From a virus, in the IMG/VR virus record IMGVR_UViG_3300025732_001515, positions 1-33,600 of that record: a stretch of DNA of 33,600 bases. One strand, written 5' to 3'. Below, in pieces: positions 7,298 through 14,866 of this stretch (positions within the stretch are counted from its first letter, which is position 1; every line of letters starts with the position of its first letter). Under the pieces are notes generated by a model. The model was not told where the DNA came from, made no database searches, and saw only the letters and a program-made list of their open reading frames with translations. A program made the translations under genes and the position numbers.

Positions 7298-9487
7298 ATG
7301 TCGGTTATTTCTACCTCTTCCAATTCGCTTCTAGCAAAACTTCTTGCTACGGAAAATCTTACGGTTCAGCACCAGTCAGGTATTAAGACTGCCATGTTTG
7401 ACCTTAAGAACCGTGTTCTTATGCTGCCTGTGTGGCAAGATATTTCCACTGACCTTGAGCATTTGCTTATCGGTCATGAAACGTCCCATGCTATTGATAC
7501 GCCTGGTGCAGAAGAATATCGCAATGCATATGAAAGCATTGCCAAGCGTGTGTTTGGTGATGAACTGGATAATCGTTTGACAAAGACTGTTTCCGGTTTC
7601 TTGAATGTCATTGAAGATGCTCGCATTGACAAGCGCCAGAAGCGCCGTTATCCCGGTCTTCGTAAGAACTATCTGCTCGGTTACAAAGAACTTATGGAAC
7701 GTGACTTCTTTGGCACCCGTGGTCGTGATATCAATGGCATGAACTTTATCGACCGCTTGAATATCTATTTCAAGGGTGGTAATGTCAATCTTAATATTGA
7801 GTTTACACCCGAAGAAAAGGCTTTGTTGAAGCGTGTTGAGAATGCTGAAACTTTTGCTGAGGTTGTTGAACTAACCGAAGAAGTCTATCGCTTTTGTAAG
7901 GGTCAGATTGAAAATCAGCATGATGATATCCAGATCAACATCGGCAAGCCTGGTGATGGCGAAGAAGGAGATGAATATGACATTAACGATTATGCTGACC
8001 GTTGGGATAACGGTGATGGTGAAGGCGATGACGCCGACGAGAATACCGAAGAGGGTAAAAATCAAGGTACCGGTGAAGGTGATATAGCACCTACTGGGTC
8101 TGGTTCTCCTTCTCGTGGTGCTGGTTCTGATGGTATTGTTGATGGTAAGGCTCCCGAGTCTGTTACAGATAGCACTTGGGAACAGAAGCGTGAGGAACTG
8201 GTACGTGATGCTAACACAGACTATGTTTATCTTTCGCTTCCGCAAATCAATTACGACCAGTGCATTGACGATTACAAAACCGTTCTAAACGACTGGCGTA
8301 ATGAAATGAAGGCTAATCGTGGTTGGCCTGGATTTGATACGGATCGCCTTGCCGATTATCGTCGTGAGTTTATGGAATGGCGTTCAAAAGAAAAAGATAC
8401 CATTTCGTTTCTTGTGAAAGAGTTTGAACAGCGCAAGAGTGCCGAGATTTATTCTCGTATCTCTATTGCTAAGACTGGTATGATCGATACCAACAAACTC
8501 CATTCTTACAAGTATAACGATGATATCTTCCGTCGTTTGTCTGTCATTCCTGAAGGTAAGAACCACGGTTTCGTTATGTTTCTTGACTGGTCTGGTTCTA
8601 TGCAGTTCGGTCTTCAACATACGATGAAACAGTTGTTCACTCTGGTTATGTTCTGTAAACAAATCCAGGTGCCTTTTGAGGTCTATGCAATCAAAGATGC
8701 TCATGCTAAAACACCGTTTGCCTATAATGGTGATAACATTCTGCATCTGAATAATGTATGCCTTCGTCAGTTCCTGTCTTCCAAGATGAATACTGCTGAA
8801 CTGAATGAAGCAATGACCTTTATGTGGGCTATGGGTCAGGGTGCTAATCTTTACTGCGAAGGTATGGGTGGCACACCGTTGAATGATGCCCTTATCGTTG
8901 CACCAAAGATCATAAACGATTTTCGTGTAAAGTATAAACTTGAAATCGTGAATACCATCGTTCTTACAGACGGTGAGGCTAACGGGTTCAATGGTGTATA
9001 TAACGAAACGGGTTCTCGGTTCAGTGCTTTTCGGCGTAAGAAAGTGTATCTTTACACCGATAAGAATACTGGTAAGACTCACGAGGTTTGTCCTTATGGA
9101 CACAATGATAACACTAACGTGTTTCTGCGTGTTCTGAAAGAACAGACTGGTTGCAACCTTATCGGTTTCTTCCTCTTTACGGAGTCTTGGGCAAAGTTTT
9201 CGTATCGGTTTATGTCCCATGATACATACGAACATAGAACTAAGGCTCAAAAGTTCTGGAAAGATAACAAGTTCTATCCTGTCAAGAGTGCCGGTTACGA
9301 TGACTATTATGTTATTGATGCTAAGGCTCTCAAAGAAGATGACACGGAACTTCAAATCGACAATAGTAAGTCCACGAAAGTTATGGCTAAGGCATTCTCC
9401 AAGTTTGCCGCTAAGAAGGCTGTAAATCGTGTCCTTCTTCGGAACTTTATTGACCACGTTACCGGTCGTGCCAAGAAGGCTGCGTAA
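7298..9487 (+). CDS. cobT: CobT-like protein: zincin-like N-terminus, acidic linker, VWA domain
   Basis: 729 residues in three parts. Residues 1-200 hold GHETSHAID (HExxH-type at 60-64) and later NVIEDARIDK, a pairing seen in metallopeptidase-like domains. Residues about 215-285 are a low-complexity Asp/Glu/Gly linker. The C-terminal half is a von Willebrand A domain with the MIDAS motif DWSGSM (430-435) and a TDGE motif (D558). The layout is that of CobT, the VWA subunit of aerobic cobaltochelatase. Paired with the adjacent CobS-like AAA+ protein it could equally be a MoxR/VWA-type chaperone acting on another target. No CobN or cobalamin gene is present here, so a literal role in B12 synthesis is not shown. 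It has its own promoter and the Shine-Dalgarno AAAGGAAA. Confidence 0.85.
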   Translation: MSVISTSSNSLLAKLLATENLTVQHQSGIKTAMFDLKNRVLMLPVWQDISTDLEHLLIGHETSHAIDTPGAEEYRNAYESIAKRVFGDELDNRLTKTVSGFLNVIEDARIDKRQKRRYPGLRKNYLLGYKELMERDFFGTRGRDINGMNFIDRLNIYFKGGNVNLNIEFTPEEKALLKRVENAETFAEVVELTEEVYRFCKGQIENQHDDIQINIGKPGDGEEGDEYDINDYADRWDNGDGEGDDADENTEEGKNQGTGEGDIAPTGSGSPSRGAGSDGIVDGKAPESVTDSTWEQKREELVRDANTDYVYLSLPQINYDQCIDDYKTVLNDWRNEMKANRGWPGFDTDRLADYRREFMEWRSKEKDTISFLVKEFEQRKSAEIYSRISIAKTGMIDTNKLHSYKYNDDIFRRLSVIPEGKNHGFVMFLDWSGSMQFGLQHTMKQLFTLVMFCKQIQVPFEVYAIKDAHAKTPFAYNGDNILHLNNVCLRQFLSSKMNTAELNEAMTFMWAMGQGANLYCEGMGGTPLNDALIVAPKIINDFRVKYKLEIVNTIVLTDGEANGFNGVYNETGSRFSAFRRKKVYLYTDKNTGKTHEVCPYGHNDNTNVFLRVLKEQTGCNLIGFFLFTESWAKFSYRFMSHDTYEHRTKAQKFWKDNKFYPVKSAGYDDYYVIDAKALKEDDTELQIDNSKSTKVMAKAFSKFAAKKAVNRVLLRNFIDHVTGRAKKAA

Positions 9488-9499
9488 AATCAATGACTT

Positions 9500-9526
9500 A
9501 GGAGGGGGTTGACAAGACCCCTTCCT
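9500..9526 (+). terminator. GC-rich hairpin whose loop contains the next promoter's -35 box
   Basis: Stem AGGAGGGGGT (9500-9509) with ACCCCTTCCT (9517-9526), ten pairs with one G-U, and a seven-base loop. It ends the cobT-like transcription unit but lacks a U-run. TTGACA of the following promoter begins at the last stem base and fills the loop. Confidence 0.6.
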
Positions 9527-9537
9527 TGTGATATAAT
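9509..9537 (+). promoter_or_regulatory. consensus sigma70 promoter of the cobS-like gene
   Basis: TTGACA (9509-9514), 17-base spacer, TATAAT (9532-9537): a perfect consensus at optimal spacing. RNA would start near 9544, which supports a translation start at 9574 rather than the near-leaderless ATG at 9547. Confidence 0.9.
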
Positions 9538-9573
9538 GCATATATAATGAGAAATGTGAAAGGAAAGTATCTC

Positions 9574-10806
9574 ATGGCTAAAGTTTCTGCTGACCGTACC
9601 GAGTTTTTTGACAAGGTTCGTTTTGAGTATGGTGCGATTCGTGAAATCAACCGTGGTCAGATTAAAGCACTTACTGAAAAGTATAATCTGTCCTGGCCTC
9701 ACTGGTTTCTTAATGATGCTAGCCGCCGTGTAGGTCGTGGTCTTTATGCTCTTCCCGAACACGGTCCCGCCGTTTCTGCACCTGCTCCTGTTGTCAAAGC
9801 AACTCGTAAGATCGTCAATAAGACTGCTAAGATCCAGTCTGTTGTTCCTGTGACCGATACCATGGTCGCTATGGCACCGACTGTTTCTATGTCTGGTCCT
9901 TCTACTAGCACTAGTGCCGAAATCTCTCTTGTTCCTGAGAAGGCATCTGGTTACGTGCCGTTCGGTAACTTTACCGACGTTCGTGCTATTATCAAGTCCA
10001 AAAAGTTTTATCCTGCCTATATTACTGGTCTTTCTGGTAACGGTAAGACTATGATGGTTGAACAGGTTTGCGCTCAGGAAAAGCGTGAATGTGTCCGTGT
10101 CAATATCACCATTGAAACAGACGAAGATGACCTTATCGGTGGCTTCCGACTTGTTGATGGTCAGACTGTATGGCAGGACGGTCCTGTTATCGTGGCCATG
10201 ACTCGTGGTGCTGTTCTTCTTCTAGACGAAGTGGATCTTGGTTCTAATAAACTGATGTGTCTCCAGCCTGTGCTTGAAGGCAAGTCTGTCTTCCTCAAGA
10301 AGATTAATCGCCTTGTTCATCCTGAAAAGGGTTTCAATGTGATTGCTACAGCAAACACCAAGGGTAAGGGTTCTGACGATGGTCGCTTTATCGGCACCAA
10401 CGTTATGAACGAAGCGTTCCTTGAGCGTTTCTCTATCACGATGGAACAGGAATATCCTGCTCAGAAAACCGAGACTAAGATCCTCAACAATGTTCTTGGT
10501 GCTTCTGGTATTGAAGCAAAGGAGTTTGTTGATAAACTGGTGACTTGGGCTGATGTTATTCGCAAGTCCTTCTATGAAGGTGCTTTGTCTGAAATCATCT
10601 CCACTCGCCGTCTCGTTCATATCTGCGAGGCTTATTCTATCTTTGGACAGAACCGTGTGAAGGCACTTGAACTGTGTCTGAACCGCTTTGATGTGGATAC
10701 TAAGAATGCGTTTATGGAACTCTATAAGAAAGTCGATGAAACTGTTGATCCGCAGCCTGTTTCTGAATCGGAAACAGCCAATGTGGGTGAAGAGGTTGCT
10801 TTCTAA
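9574..10806 (+). CDS. cobS: CobS/MoxR-like AAA+ ATPase with N-terminal helix-turn-helix-like domain
   Basis: 410 residues. An N-terminal region of about 65 residues (FDKVRFEYGAIREINRGQIK...WPHWFLND...GRGLYALP) looks like a small DNA- or protein-binding winged-helix domain. A Pro/Ala/Ser/Thr linker follows. The AAA+ core has Walker A GLSGNGKT, Walker B VLLLDEVD, sensor 1 NVIATAN and an ERF arginine-finger segment. CobS-type ATPases are widespread in T4-like cyanophages; partnering with a VWA protein is the family norm. The ATG at 9574 is chosen because AAAGGAAAG (9559-9567) and the promoter fit it. The role is uncertain: cobaltochelatase motor or MoxR-like remodelling factor. Confidence 0.88.
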   Translation: MAKVSADRTEFFDKVRFEYGAIREINRGQIKALTEKYNLSWPHWFLNDASRRVGRGLYALPEHGPAVSAPAPVVKATRKIVNKTAKIQSVVPVTDTMVAMAPTVSMSGPSTSTSAEISLVPEKASGYVPFGNFTDVRAIIKSKKFYPAYITGLSGNGKTMMVEQVCAQEKRECVRVNITIETDEDDLIGGFRLVDGQTVWQDGPVIVAMTRGAVLLLDEVDLGSNKLMCLQPVLEGKSVFLKKINRLVHPEKGFNVIATANTKGKGSDDGRFIGTNVMNEAFLERFSITMEQEYPAQKTETKILNNVLGASGIEAKEFVDKLVTWADVIRKSFYEGALSEIISTRRLVHICEAYSIFGQNRVKALELCLNRFDVDTKNAFMELYKKVDETVDPQPVSESETANVGEEVAF

Positions 10807-10821
10807 CCCATAACAAGAATA

Positions 10822-10888
10822 CCCGTGTGTAATATAGTGATGCTGGTGGTTATACACGGGTCCTTTCCTTTCACGACCACCAGCATCA
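10822..10888 (+). ncRNA. structured intergenic RNA: terminator-like hairpin plus overlapping 13-bp helix (possible pseudoknot)
   Basis: Stem 1: CCCGTGTGTAA (10822-10832) with TTATACACGGG (10850-10860), 11 pairs with one G-U, followed by pyrimidine-rich TCCTTTCCTTT. Stem 2: TGATGCTGGTGGT (10838-10850), lying in the loop of stem 1, is a perfect complement of ACCACCAGCATCA (10876-10888). The two helices share only base 10850, so they can form an H-type pseudoknot or alternate as terminator/antiterminator. The connecting stretch 10861-10875 contains a sequence complementary to the cobS-like and cobT-like ribosome-binding leaders. It lies between the cobS-like gene and the gene at 10915. Confidence 0.6.
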
Positions 10889-10914
10889 ACAACCTTGAAA
10901 TGGAGAAATATATA

Positions 10915-11136
10915 ATGGCTACTGCTCGTAAGACTCAGATTGAAAAGATTGAAAACGTCCTTCGCAAGTATAACACTGGACCTGGTGTTACATCTGCTAA
11001 GGTTGCTTCACTGGCCCGTGTGCCCCGTGAGACAGTTGGTAAGCGTGTTTACGATCTTCGTGAGTTTTATAACATCTACACCAACTACCGCTATGTGAAT
11101 GGTAAGCGCACCGCTTTCTATCGCTTTGCTGGTTGA
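10915..11136 (+). CDS. small HTH-like protein, 73 aa
   Basis: A basic protein beginning MATARKTQIEKIENVLRKYN. The middle (TSAKVASLARVPRETVGKRVYDLR) reads like a helix-turn-helix with a recognition helix, and the end (YRYVNGKRTAFYRF) like a winged-helix hairpin. It would therefore be a small DNA-binding regulator, by appearance only. The ATG at 10915 has GGAG (10902-10905) upstream. It follows the structured 10822-10888 element, and with no clear promoter of its own it is probably reached by read-through from the cobS-like gene. It may regulate the neighbouring promoters, but nothing shows its target. Confidence 0.7.
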   Translation: MATARKTQIEKIENVLRKYNTGPGVTSAKVASLARVPRETVGKRVYDLREFYNIYTNYRYVNGKRTAFYRFAG

Positions 11137-11160
11137 TAACAAATAAATTAACTATATAAT
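11133..11160 (+). promoter_or_regulatory. probable sigma70-type promoter
   Basis: TTGATA (11133-11138), 16-base spacer, TATAAT (11155-11160), upstream of the glycosyltransferase at 11208. The -35 box overlaps the stop codon of the HTH-like gene. Confidence 0.55.
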
Positions 11161-11190
11161 AGCGTAGGGGTGTTCTGCCCCTGCGCTATT
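11158..11190 (+). terminator. 13-bp hairpin between the HTH-like gene and the glycosyltransferase
   Basis: AATAGCGTAGGGG (11158-11170) pairs with CCCCTGCGCTATT (11178-11190), with one G-U and a seven-base loop. There is no U-run. It could terminate the HTH-like unit or, because it overlaps the -10 box of a candidate promoter, act as a 5' hairpin on a new transcript. Confidence 0.55.
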
Positions 11191-11207
11191 CGTGTATGGA
11201 GAATATA

Positions 11208-12014
11208 ATGGAAATCAAAATTTCTAGTGAAGAATTGAGACAGAAGAAGTTATTTGTTGCTACACCATGTTATGGTGGTCAGTGTTTCGGTCTTTATACA
11301 AAAGCCTGCCTAGACCTTCAAGCAACATGCATTCAGTATGGTATTGAATGTCGCTTTTCTTTTATCTTTAATGAGTCACTAATCACAAGAGCAAGAAACT
11401 ATTTGGTTGATGAATTTCTTCGCTCTGGCTGCACCCATCTACTATTCATCGACTCCGACATTCAATACAATCCTCAGGACATTCTAGCACTCTTGGCACT
11501 TGATCGTGATATCATTGGCGGCCCATATCCTAAAAAGACTATTAATTGGGCTAACATTGTCAATGCTGTTAAGCGCAATCTTAAGAACGACAAATTCAAT
11601 CCTAGTGAACTTGATGGTGTTACCGGCGACTTTGTGTTCAACCCAGTTCCTGGAACTACATCATTCAAGATTACTGAACCTGTTGAGGTCATGGAGATTG
11701 GTACAGGTTTTATGATGGTCAAGAAAGAAGTCTTTGACAAGTATGCAGAAGAGTTTCCTCATCTTCATTATAAGCCAGACCACATTGGTCAGGCAAATTT
11801 TGACGGTTCAAGATACATTCATGCTTACTTTGATACTGTGATTGATCCTAAGTCTCACCGTTATCTATCAGAGGATTATATGTTCTGTCAGAATGCAAGA
11901 GCAATTGGTATGAAAGTTTGGCTATGTCCATGGATGAAGACAACGCACGTTGGAACTTATGGCTTTCAAGGTGATCTTCCTGCCGTTGCAGCACTCTCAG
12001 GAAATCTAAGATGA
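11208..12014 (+). CDS. GT-A fold glycosyltransferase
   Basis: 268 residues. N-terminal KKLFVATPCYGGQC opens a GT-A fold. FIDSDIQY (DSD at 82-84) is the metal- and nucleotide-sugar-binding DxD motif, and GTGFMMVKKEVFD then LSEDYMFC fit the acceptor side of GT2-like enzymes. C-terminal MKTTHVGTYGF is typical of the end of such domains. Donor and acceptor unknown. The ATG at 11208 is preferred over 11196 because the second contains the Shine-Dalgarno: GGAG at 11198-11201 is six bases before 11208. It overlaps the dNMP kinase by ATGA. Confidence 0.8.
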   Translation: MEIKISSEELRQKKLFVATPCYGGQCFGLYTKACLDLQATCIQYGIECRFSFIFNESLITRARNYLVDEFLRSGCTHLLFIDSDIQYNPQDILALLALDRDIIGGPYPKKTINWANIVNAVKRNLKNDKFNPSELDGVTGDFVFNPVPGTTSFKITEPVEVMEIGTGFMMVKKEVFDKYAEEFPHLHYKPDHIGQANFDGSRYIHAYFDTVIDPKSHRYLSEDYMFCQNARAIGMKVWLCPWMKTTHVGTYGFQGDLPAVAALSGNLR

Positions 12015-12646
12015 TCATAGGTCTTGTTGGCTTTATTGGAGCCGGCAAGGGAACAGTCCGTGATATTCTTGTCAGAGAACATGGGTATCACGGATTTGCT
12101 TTTGCTGATGCTTTGAAAGATGCTGTGTCCATAATCTTTACGTGGCCACGAGGTCTTCTAGAAGGTGATAGTAATGCTTCACGAGCCTTTCGTGAGCGTG
12201 TTGATCCATGGTGGTCGCATAAACTTGGTTACGAGGTCACTCCACGCCTCATTCTACAAAGAATGGGTACTGAAGCCTGTCGTAACGGAATTGCGGATAA
12301 CATCTGGGTTGCAGCATTAGAGAAACGCATTCACGGATATCAAGATGTGGTTATCTCAGATTGTCGTTTTCCAAACGAAGTCAATTTTATTCGGAGTGTC
12401 GGCGGTAAGGTTATTCGTGTCAAAAGAGGTGAAGATCCTATCTGGTACAATGATGCTCTTTCCACCAACTTAGTAGGCATCAATATCATGGAAGATTATA
12501 ATGTTCATGAAAGTGAATGGGCATGGATAGGGCAAAAGATTGATGCTCAAATTGACAATGAAGGAACTCTTGACGATTTAAAGAGTAATGTAAAATTGAC
12601 CTTGACAACTCTCACTAAAGAGAGTAAACTGTTACATACATTATAA
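12011..12646 (+). CDS. 1: deoxynucleoside monophosphate kinase
   Basis: 211 residues with a P-loop GFIGAGKGT (7-15) and the T4 gp1-like body (FAFADALKDAV, LLQRMGTE-type segment LILQRMGTEACR, DVVISDCRFPNE). In T4, gp1 phosphorylates dTMP, dGMP and hydroxymethyl-dCMP to diphosphates for phage DNA synthesis. ATGA overlap with the upstream glycosyltransferase gives the start. Its 3' end contains a candidate promoter for the clamp gene. Confidence 0.85.
   Translation: MIIGLVGFIGAGKGTVRDILVREHGYHGFAFADALKDAVSIIFTWPRGLLEGDSNASRAFRERVDPWWSHKLGYEVTPRLILQRMGTEACRNGIADNIWVAALEKRIHGYQDVVISDCRFPNEVNFIRSVGGKVIRVKRGEDPIWYNDALSTNLVGINIMEDYNVHESEWAWIGQKIDAQIDNEGTLDDLKSNVKLTLTTLTKESKLLHTL
12602..12630 (+). 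promoter_or_regulatory. possible promoter for the replisome block
   Basis: TTGACA (12602-12607), 17-base spacer, TAAACT (12625-12630; four of six bases match). The spacer contains a 6-bp inverted repeat ACTCTC/GAGAGT. It lies in the last codons of the dNMP kinase, about 30 bases before the clamp gene. Confidence 0.42.
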
Positions 12647-12659
12647 CAAGGAGTATATA

Positions 12660-13313
12660 ATGAAACTAAGTGATAACGCTCTTACCGTTCTAAAGAACTT
12701 TGCCTCCATTAATAGCGGTGTGGTTCTAAATGCAGGTAAGGTACAGAAGACTATCTCACCTGAAAAGTCCATTCTTGTTGAAGCAACATTGGAAGATGAT
12801 GTTCCTAGCAAGTTCGGCATCTATGACCTTAACCAGTTTATAGGTAATGTCACAACCCTTCGTAATCCAGAACTAACATTCAAGAATGAGTCCGTTGTTC
12901 TAGATGACGGTGAACTAGCCTTTGATTATATGGCATGTTCACCAAATCTTATCATCACCCCTCCAGATAAGGAACTTGTTTTGAAGACCGTTGATGTAAA
13001 GTTTTCTCTACCAAATGCTATGTTTCAAAAGTTGCTCAAGATGGCAACAATGAACTCTTTGCCAAATCTTTCCGTTGAAGGTAAAGACGGTTCACTAAAT
13101 CTTCTCATTCACGAAAAGGCAAATGATACATCCAATCGTGGTGCTATCAAGATTGGTGACTATGCTGGCAAGGACTTCATTGCTACATTCAAGACAGAAA
13201 ATCTCAAGTTGGTTCCCGATGATTATGATGTTGAGGTTCAGACTGGTGCCTTTGCCAAGTTTGAGAACAAGGCAGGCAATCTGAAATACTTTATTGCTTT
13301 GGAGACCAAGTAA
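12660..13313 (+). CDS. 45: sliding clamp, DNA polymerase processivity factor (gp45-like)
   Basis: 217 residues (T4 gp45 is 228). Begins MKLSDNALTVLKNFASINSG, then AGKVQKTISPEKSILVEA and FGIYDLNQFIG: the N-terminal clamp domain pattern shared by T4-like phages. The family forms a trimeric ring around DNA that tethers the polymerase and, in T4, activates late transcription. Good Shine-Dalgarno AAGGAG. Its position just before the clamp-loader genes matches T4 gene content, though here small genes are interposed. Confidence 0.93.
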   Translation: MKLSDNALTVLKNFASINSGVVLNAGKVQKTISPEKSILVEATLEDDVPSKFGIYDLNQFIGNVTTLRNPELTFKNESVVLDDGELAFDYMACSPNLIITPPDKELVLKTVDVKFSLPNAMFQKLLKMATMNSLPNLSVEGKDGSLNLLIHEKANDTSNRGAIKIGDYAGKDFIATFKTENLKLVPDDYDVEVQTGAFAKFENKAGNLKYFIALETK

Positions 13314-13480
13314 TGTATGTATGGCGTCTCTATTTCGGATGTTTGTTTCTGTTGTTTCTGGCGATTGGACTTATCATCTATCAGGAATATACAGATAACA
13401 AGAAATGTGAAGATGCTGGCGGCGTCTATGGTGGCCACGGCATGTGTGTAAATCCAGCAGCAGTTATTGAGGTGGACTAA
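13313..13480 (+). CDS. small membrane-anchored protein with a two-cysteine tail, 55 aa
   Basis: Starts by TAATG overlap with the clamp gene. Residues about 5-22 (RLYFGCLFLLFLAIGLIIY) form one membrane helix. The rest has CEDAGGVYGGHGMCV, two cysteines able to form a disulphide if the tail is outside the cytoplasm, and ends NPAAVIEVD. Similar short anchored C-GGV-C proteins occur in T4-like phages as far as I recall. Function unknown. Confidence 0.65.
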   Translation: MYVWRLYFGCLFLLFLAIGLIIYQEYTDNKKCEDAGGVYGGHGMCVNPAAVIEVD

Positions 13481-13776
13481 TGAGCATGATGGGACATAAT
13501 CAGCAACAGCGTTCGGTTCAGGGACTAACCGAGGAAGAACGCAAAACATTTCGTAAGGCTATTATGGAGTTGAATGACTCCATGACTCGTGTTGGTGCCG
13601 AGCGAGAACTACAGAAAGAGACTATTGATGAACTAAGTGGTAAACTGGACATTGATAAGAAACTCATTCGCCGTATGGCTCGCACATACTTCAAGGCAAA
13701 CTTCAACTCTGAGATTCAGGAAAACACAGATTTTGAAGAGTTTTATACCACTGTGATGGAGAAGACACAACTATGA
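13480..13776 (+). CDS. dsbA: DsbA-like double-stranded DNA-binding / late transcription protein
   Basis: 98 residues, helical. The C-terminal half (DELSGKLDIDKKLIRRMARTYFKANF...FEEFYTTV) aligns by eye with T4 DsbA (ELGVDGKMFNRLLALYHKDNRDVF...ELYDTVF). T4 DsbA binds double-stranded DNA near late promoters. A basic LIRRMAR helix could contact DNA. Starts by TAATG with the preceding gene and ends by ATGA. Identity is by eye only. Confidence 0.6.
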   Translation: MSMMGHNQQQRSVQGLTEEERKTFRKAIMELNDSMTRVGAERELQKETIDELSGKLDIDKKLIRRMARTYFKANFNSEIQENTDFEEFYTTVMEKTQL

Positions 13777-13931
13777 TGGCGCTTATCTTTGAGTTGCTAA
13801 GTGTAATAAACTTTATATCTGCGTCTTACTTTTGGATTAAGGATCACGATGATACAAATCGTTGGTTGTTTTTCCTACTAACATCTATTATAATGCAACT
13901 TAGCGCATCTCGTTATGAGGAAACTGAATGA
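13773..13931 (+). CDS. small membrane protein, 52 aa
   Basis: Two hydrophobic stretches (about residues 3-21 and 31-44) separated by a charged turn KDHDDTNRW. Both ends are ATGA overlaps, with the DsbA-like gene before and the clamp loader after, which strongly supports translation. A second ATG at 13776 is an alternative start. Unknown function, wedged between replisome genes. Confidence 0.6.
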   Translation: MMALIFELLSVINFISASYFWIKDHDDTNRWLFFLLTSIIMQLSASRYEETE

Positions 13932-14866
13932 GTGAAGAATTTCTATGGGTTGAGAAGTATCGTCCTCACCAGATTGAGGACTGTGTGCTTCCTGACCGTA
14001 TCAAGAAATCATTTCAAGAATATGTGACCAAGGGGGAGATTCCAAATCTCCTTCTTTCTGGACCCGCTGGCTGTGGTAAGACTACCGCAGCCATGGCTAT
14101 GTGTGATGAAATCGGTTGTAACTATCTTTTCATCAACTCTTCAGAAGAAAGAGGCATTGATGTTCTAAGAACAAAGGTTGTGGGTTATGCGTCAACCGTA
14201 TCGCTTACTGGTGGGCGTAAGGTTATCATTCTAGACGAAGCCGACGGTCTTACACCAGATACGCAAGATGCTCTTAGAGGTGTGATTGAAAAGTTTGCTG
14301 AAAACTGTTCTTTCATCTTCACATGTAACTTCAAGGCAAAGATCAAGGACGCTATTCATTCTAGATGTGCCGTTGTTGACTTTACCTTGAAGTCTAGTGA
14401 AAAGCCTCTTATGGCTTCTAAGATGTTCAAGAGAGTTAATGAGATTCTAAAGATAGAAGGTGTTGAATATGACAAGCAGGTTCTCATCAAGATTGTTGAA
14501 AAGTATTTCCCAGACTATCGGCGTCTTCTTAATGAACTCCAACGCCATGCTGTGTCTGGAAACATTGACGCTGGTGTTGTTAGTCAACTTGATGGTATTA
14601 AATCTTTATCTGAACTAATCAAAGCACTAAAAGATAAAGACTTTGGTGCCATGCGTAAGTGGATCGTTCTAAACTCTGACATTGATCCGTCTCTCATTTA
14701 TCGCACTGTGTATGATGGACTGAATGAGTATCTAAAGCCAGAGTCCATTCCTGCTGCCGTGGTGACACTGGCTAAGTATCAGTATCAGGCAGCATTCGTG
14801 GCTGACCAAGAACTAAATCTTGTGGCATGTCTGACGGAAATCATGGTGGAATGTGATATAAAATGA
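13928..14866 (+). CDS. 44: clamp loader large subunit, AAA+ ATPase (gp44-like)
   Basis: 312 residues (T4 gp44 is 319). Walker A GPAGCGKT at 45-52, Walker B ILDEAD at 101-106 and the SRC motif at 145-147, which carries the arginine finger in clamp loaders. Begins with the typical WVEKYRP box. With gp62 it loads the gp45 clamp at primer ends using ATP. ATGA overlaps on both sides tie it to its neighbours. Confidence 0.96.
   Translation: MSEEFLWVEKYRPHQIEDCVLPDRIKKSFQEYVTKGEIPNLLLSGPAGCGKTTAAMAMCDEIGCNYLFINSSEERGIDVLRTKVVGYASTVSLTGGRKVIILDEADGLTPDTQDALRGVIEKFAENCSFIFTCNFKAKIKDAIHSRCAVVDFTLKSSEKPLMASKMFKRVNEILKIEGVEYDKQVLIKIVEKYFPDYRRLLNELQRHAVSGNIDAGVVSQLDGIKSLSELIKALKDKDFGAMRKWIVLNSDIDPSLIYRTVYDGLNEYLKPESIPAAVVTLAKYQYQAAFVADQELNLVACLTEIMVECDIK

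Noticed and set aside
8384-9541. Long minus-strand open frame (385 codons) opposite the cobT-like gene
   Set aside because: It mirrors the strong plus-strand VWA gene, has no recognisable domain, and no ribosome site or promoter. A coding shadow.
7298-10806. Literal cobalamin biosynthesis operon
   Set aside because: No CobN or other B12 genes are visible. CobS/CobT naming is by fold only.
10222-10857. Minus-strand 211-codon frame with a purine-rich stretch before a GTG start
   Set aside because: It overlaps the cobS-like gene in antisense. The purine stretch is just the reverse complement of the anti-SD tract, and the protein has no known features.
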